Assembly (NCBI GenBank): GCA_019090225.1
Contig: JAHRWI010000205.1
Coordinates: 1 to 5,893 of the forward strand
Reading direction: 5' to 3'
DNA length: 5,893 nucleotides
Source of the DNA: Porticoccaceae bacterium
GTDB lineage: Bacteria > Pseudomonadota > Gammaproteobacteria > Pseudomonadales > Porticoccaceae
Within the stretch, counting starts at the first letter, position 1. The number at the start of each line of letters is the position of its first letter. This document shows positions 5,347 to 5,893 of this stretch, piece by piece. The position numbers were made by a program, and so were the translations under genes. Below the pieces are notes generated by a model. The model saw only the letters and a list, made by a program, of their open reading frames with translations, did not search any database and was not told the origin of the DNA.

Positions 5347-5423
5347 CTAATAGTTTATAAGCCAATCGTATAAAGCAGCTATCACACATACGATGCACGG
5401 AAAGCCTTCAGGCATCTCAACCC

Positions 5424-5893
5424 TCAGTCCCGACGCCAGCGCGTACCATCACGGGAGTCTTCGAGGACGATTCCCTGAGCGAGCAGTTGTTCACGGATTT
5501 CATCCGCCAGACCGTAATTTTTGGCAGTTTTTGCCGCTTCTCTATCAGCAATCAGAGTGTCGATCTGTTGGTCACTGATACCATCGCTTTCAGCGGAGCG
5601 ATTTAGATCTGTGCCTTGCAGAAACTGTTCGGCATCGGCATTAAGCAAGCCCAATACTGCGCCCAGGGATTTTAACTCAACCGCCAGCTGAGACGCATCT
5701 GGGCGCTGCTCACTTGTCGCCGTGTTTAATTCACGCACCAGATCATACATAACAGCAAAAGCTTCCCGGGTATTAAAGTCATCATTCATCGATGCGACGA
5801 AACGCTGGTACCACGAACTGGGCTTTAAGGTCTCGATAGCTTGTGCTTCAACATCGCCATAGTCACGCAAGGCCTTATAAAACCTGTCCAAAC
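5424..5893 (-). CDS. cysS: Cysteinyl-tRNA synthetase, C-terminal part (truncated by window edge)
   Basis: The 156 visible residues are the C-terminal third of CysS, the class I synthetase that charges tRNA-Cys with cysteine in the cytoplasm. LDRFYKALRD and WYQRFVASMNDDFNTREAFAVMYDLVRELN are the helical DALR-type anticodon-binding domain. IDTLIADREAAKTAKNYGLADEIREQLLAQGIVLEDSRDGTRWRR is the characteristic CysS tail, ending in the usual W-R-R with one extra Asp before TGA. The catalytic HIGH and KMSKS motifs would lie outside the window. The TTG at 5891 is an internal leucine codon, not the start: the frame runs on past the window edge. This housekeeping gene anchors the right part as core chromosome. 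No strong terminator is seen after it. Confidence 0.97.
   Translation of the reverse strand, partial: LDRFYKALRDYGDVEAQAIETLKPSSWYQRFVASMNDDFNTREAFAVMYDLVRELNTATSEQRPDASQLAVELKSLGAVLGLLNADAEQFLQGTDLNRSAESDGISDQQIDTLIADREAAKTAKNYGLADEIREQLLAQGIVLEDSRDGTRWRRD

Noticed and set aside
5404..5413. GCCTTCAGGC inverted repeat after cysS, considered as its terminator.
   Set aside because: The arms are four bases with a 2-base loop and only TTT follows on the minus strand, which is too weak to call.

Overview
The window looks like a gammaproteobacterial chromosome segment, probably from a marine lineage. That guess rests on the cysS sequence, the attC sites and the mix of neighbours, and it is an inference without database support. 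It falls into two parts.

Left part (about 1-1950): a run of integron gene cassettes, all read on the minus strand. Four attC-type sites (210-287, 603-674, 1190-1284, 1567-1661) divide it into a truncated cassette with a 66+ residue protein at the window edge, a cassette for a 94-residue unknown protein, a cassette for a 152-residue SRPBCC/AHSA1-like protein, and two tandem 377-bp cassettes that are about 89% identical by eye, gap-free, and lack a convincing gene. Both break points of the duplication fall at the GTTA core where an integron integrase would recombine. No integrase gene is present in the window.

Middle (1951-2391): an AT-rich stretch without a gene, at the end of the array where attI and a divergent intI promoter would be expected. 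It holds four copies of a CGGTATATGT-type motif and a perfect LexA-box-like CTGT-N8-ACAG sequence at 2307-2322 next to a possible -35. I read it as a possible remnant of an integron platform whose integrase is lost, which is speculative.

Right part (2392-5893): ordinary chromosomal genes, all on the minus strand. In transcription order they are the 3' end of cysS (cysteinyl-tRNA synthetase), a 626-residue amidohydrolase of the N-acyl-D-amino-acid deacylase type, and a 263-residue TIGR03084/maleylpyruvate-isomerase-like (DinB-fold) protein. A palindromic operator-like site (5329-5346) and a possible promoter precede the amidohydrolase. A strong Rho-independent terminator (3311-3349) follows it, so the TIGR03084-like gene probably has its own promoter. 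A 13-bp tandem repeat (3201-3252) lies between those two genes. The amidohydrolase appears to lack two of the usual metal-binding histidines, so its chemistry may not be the textbook deacylation.
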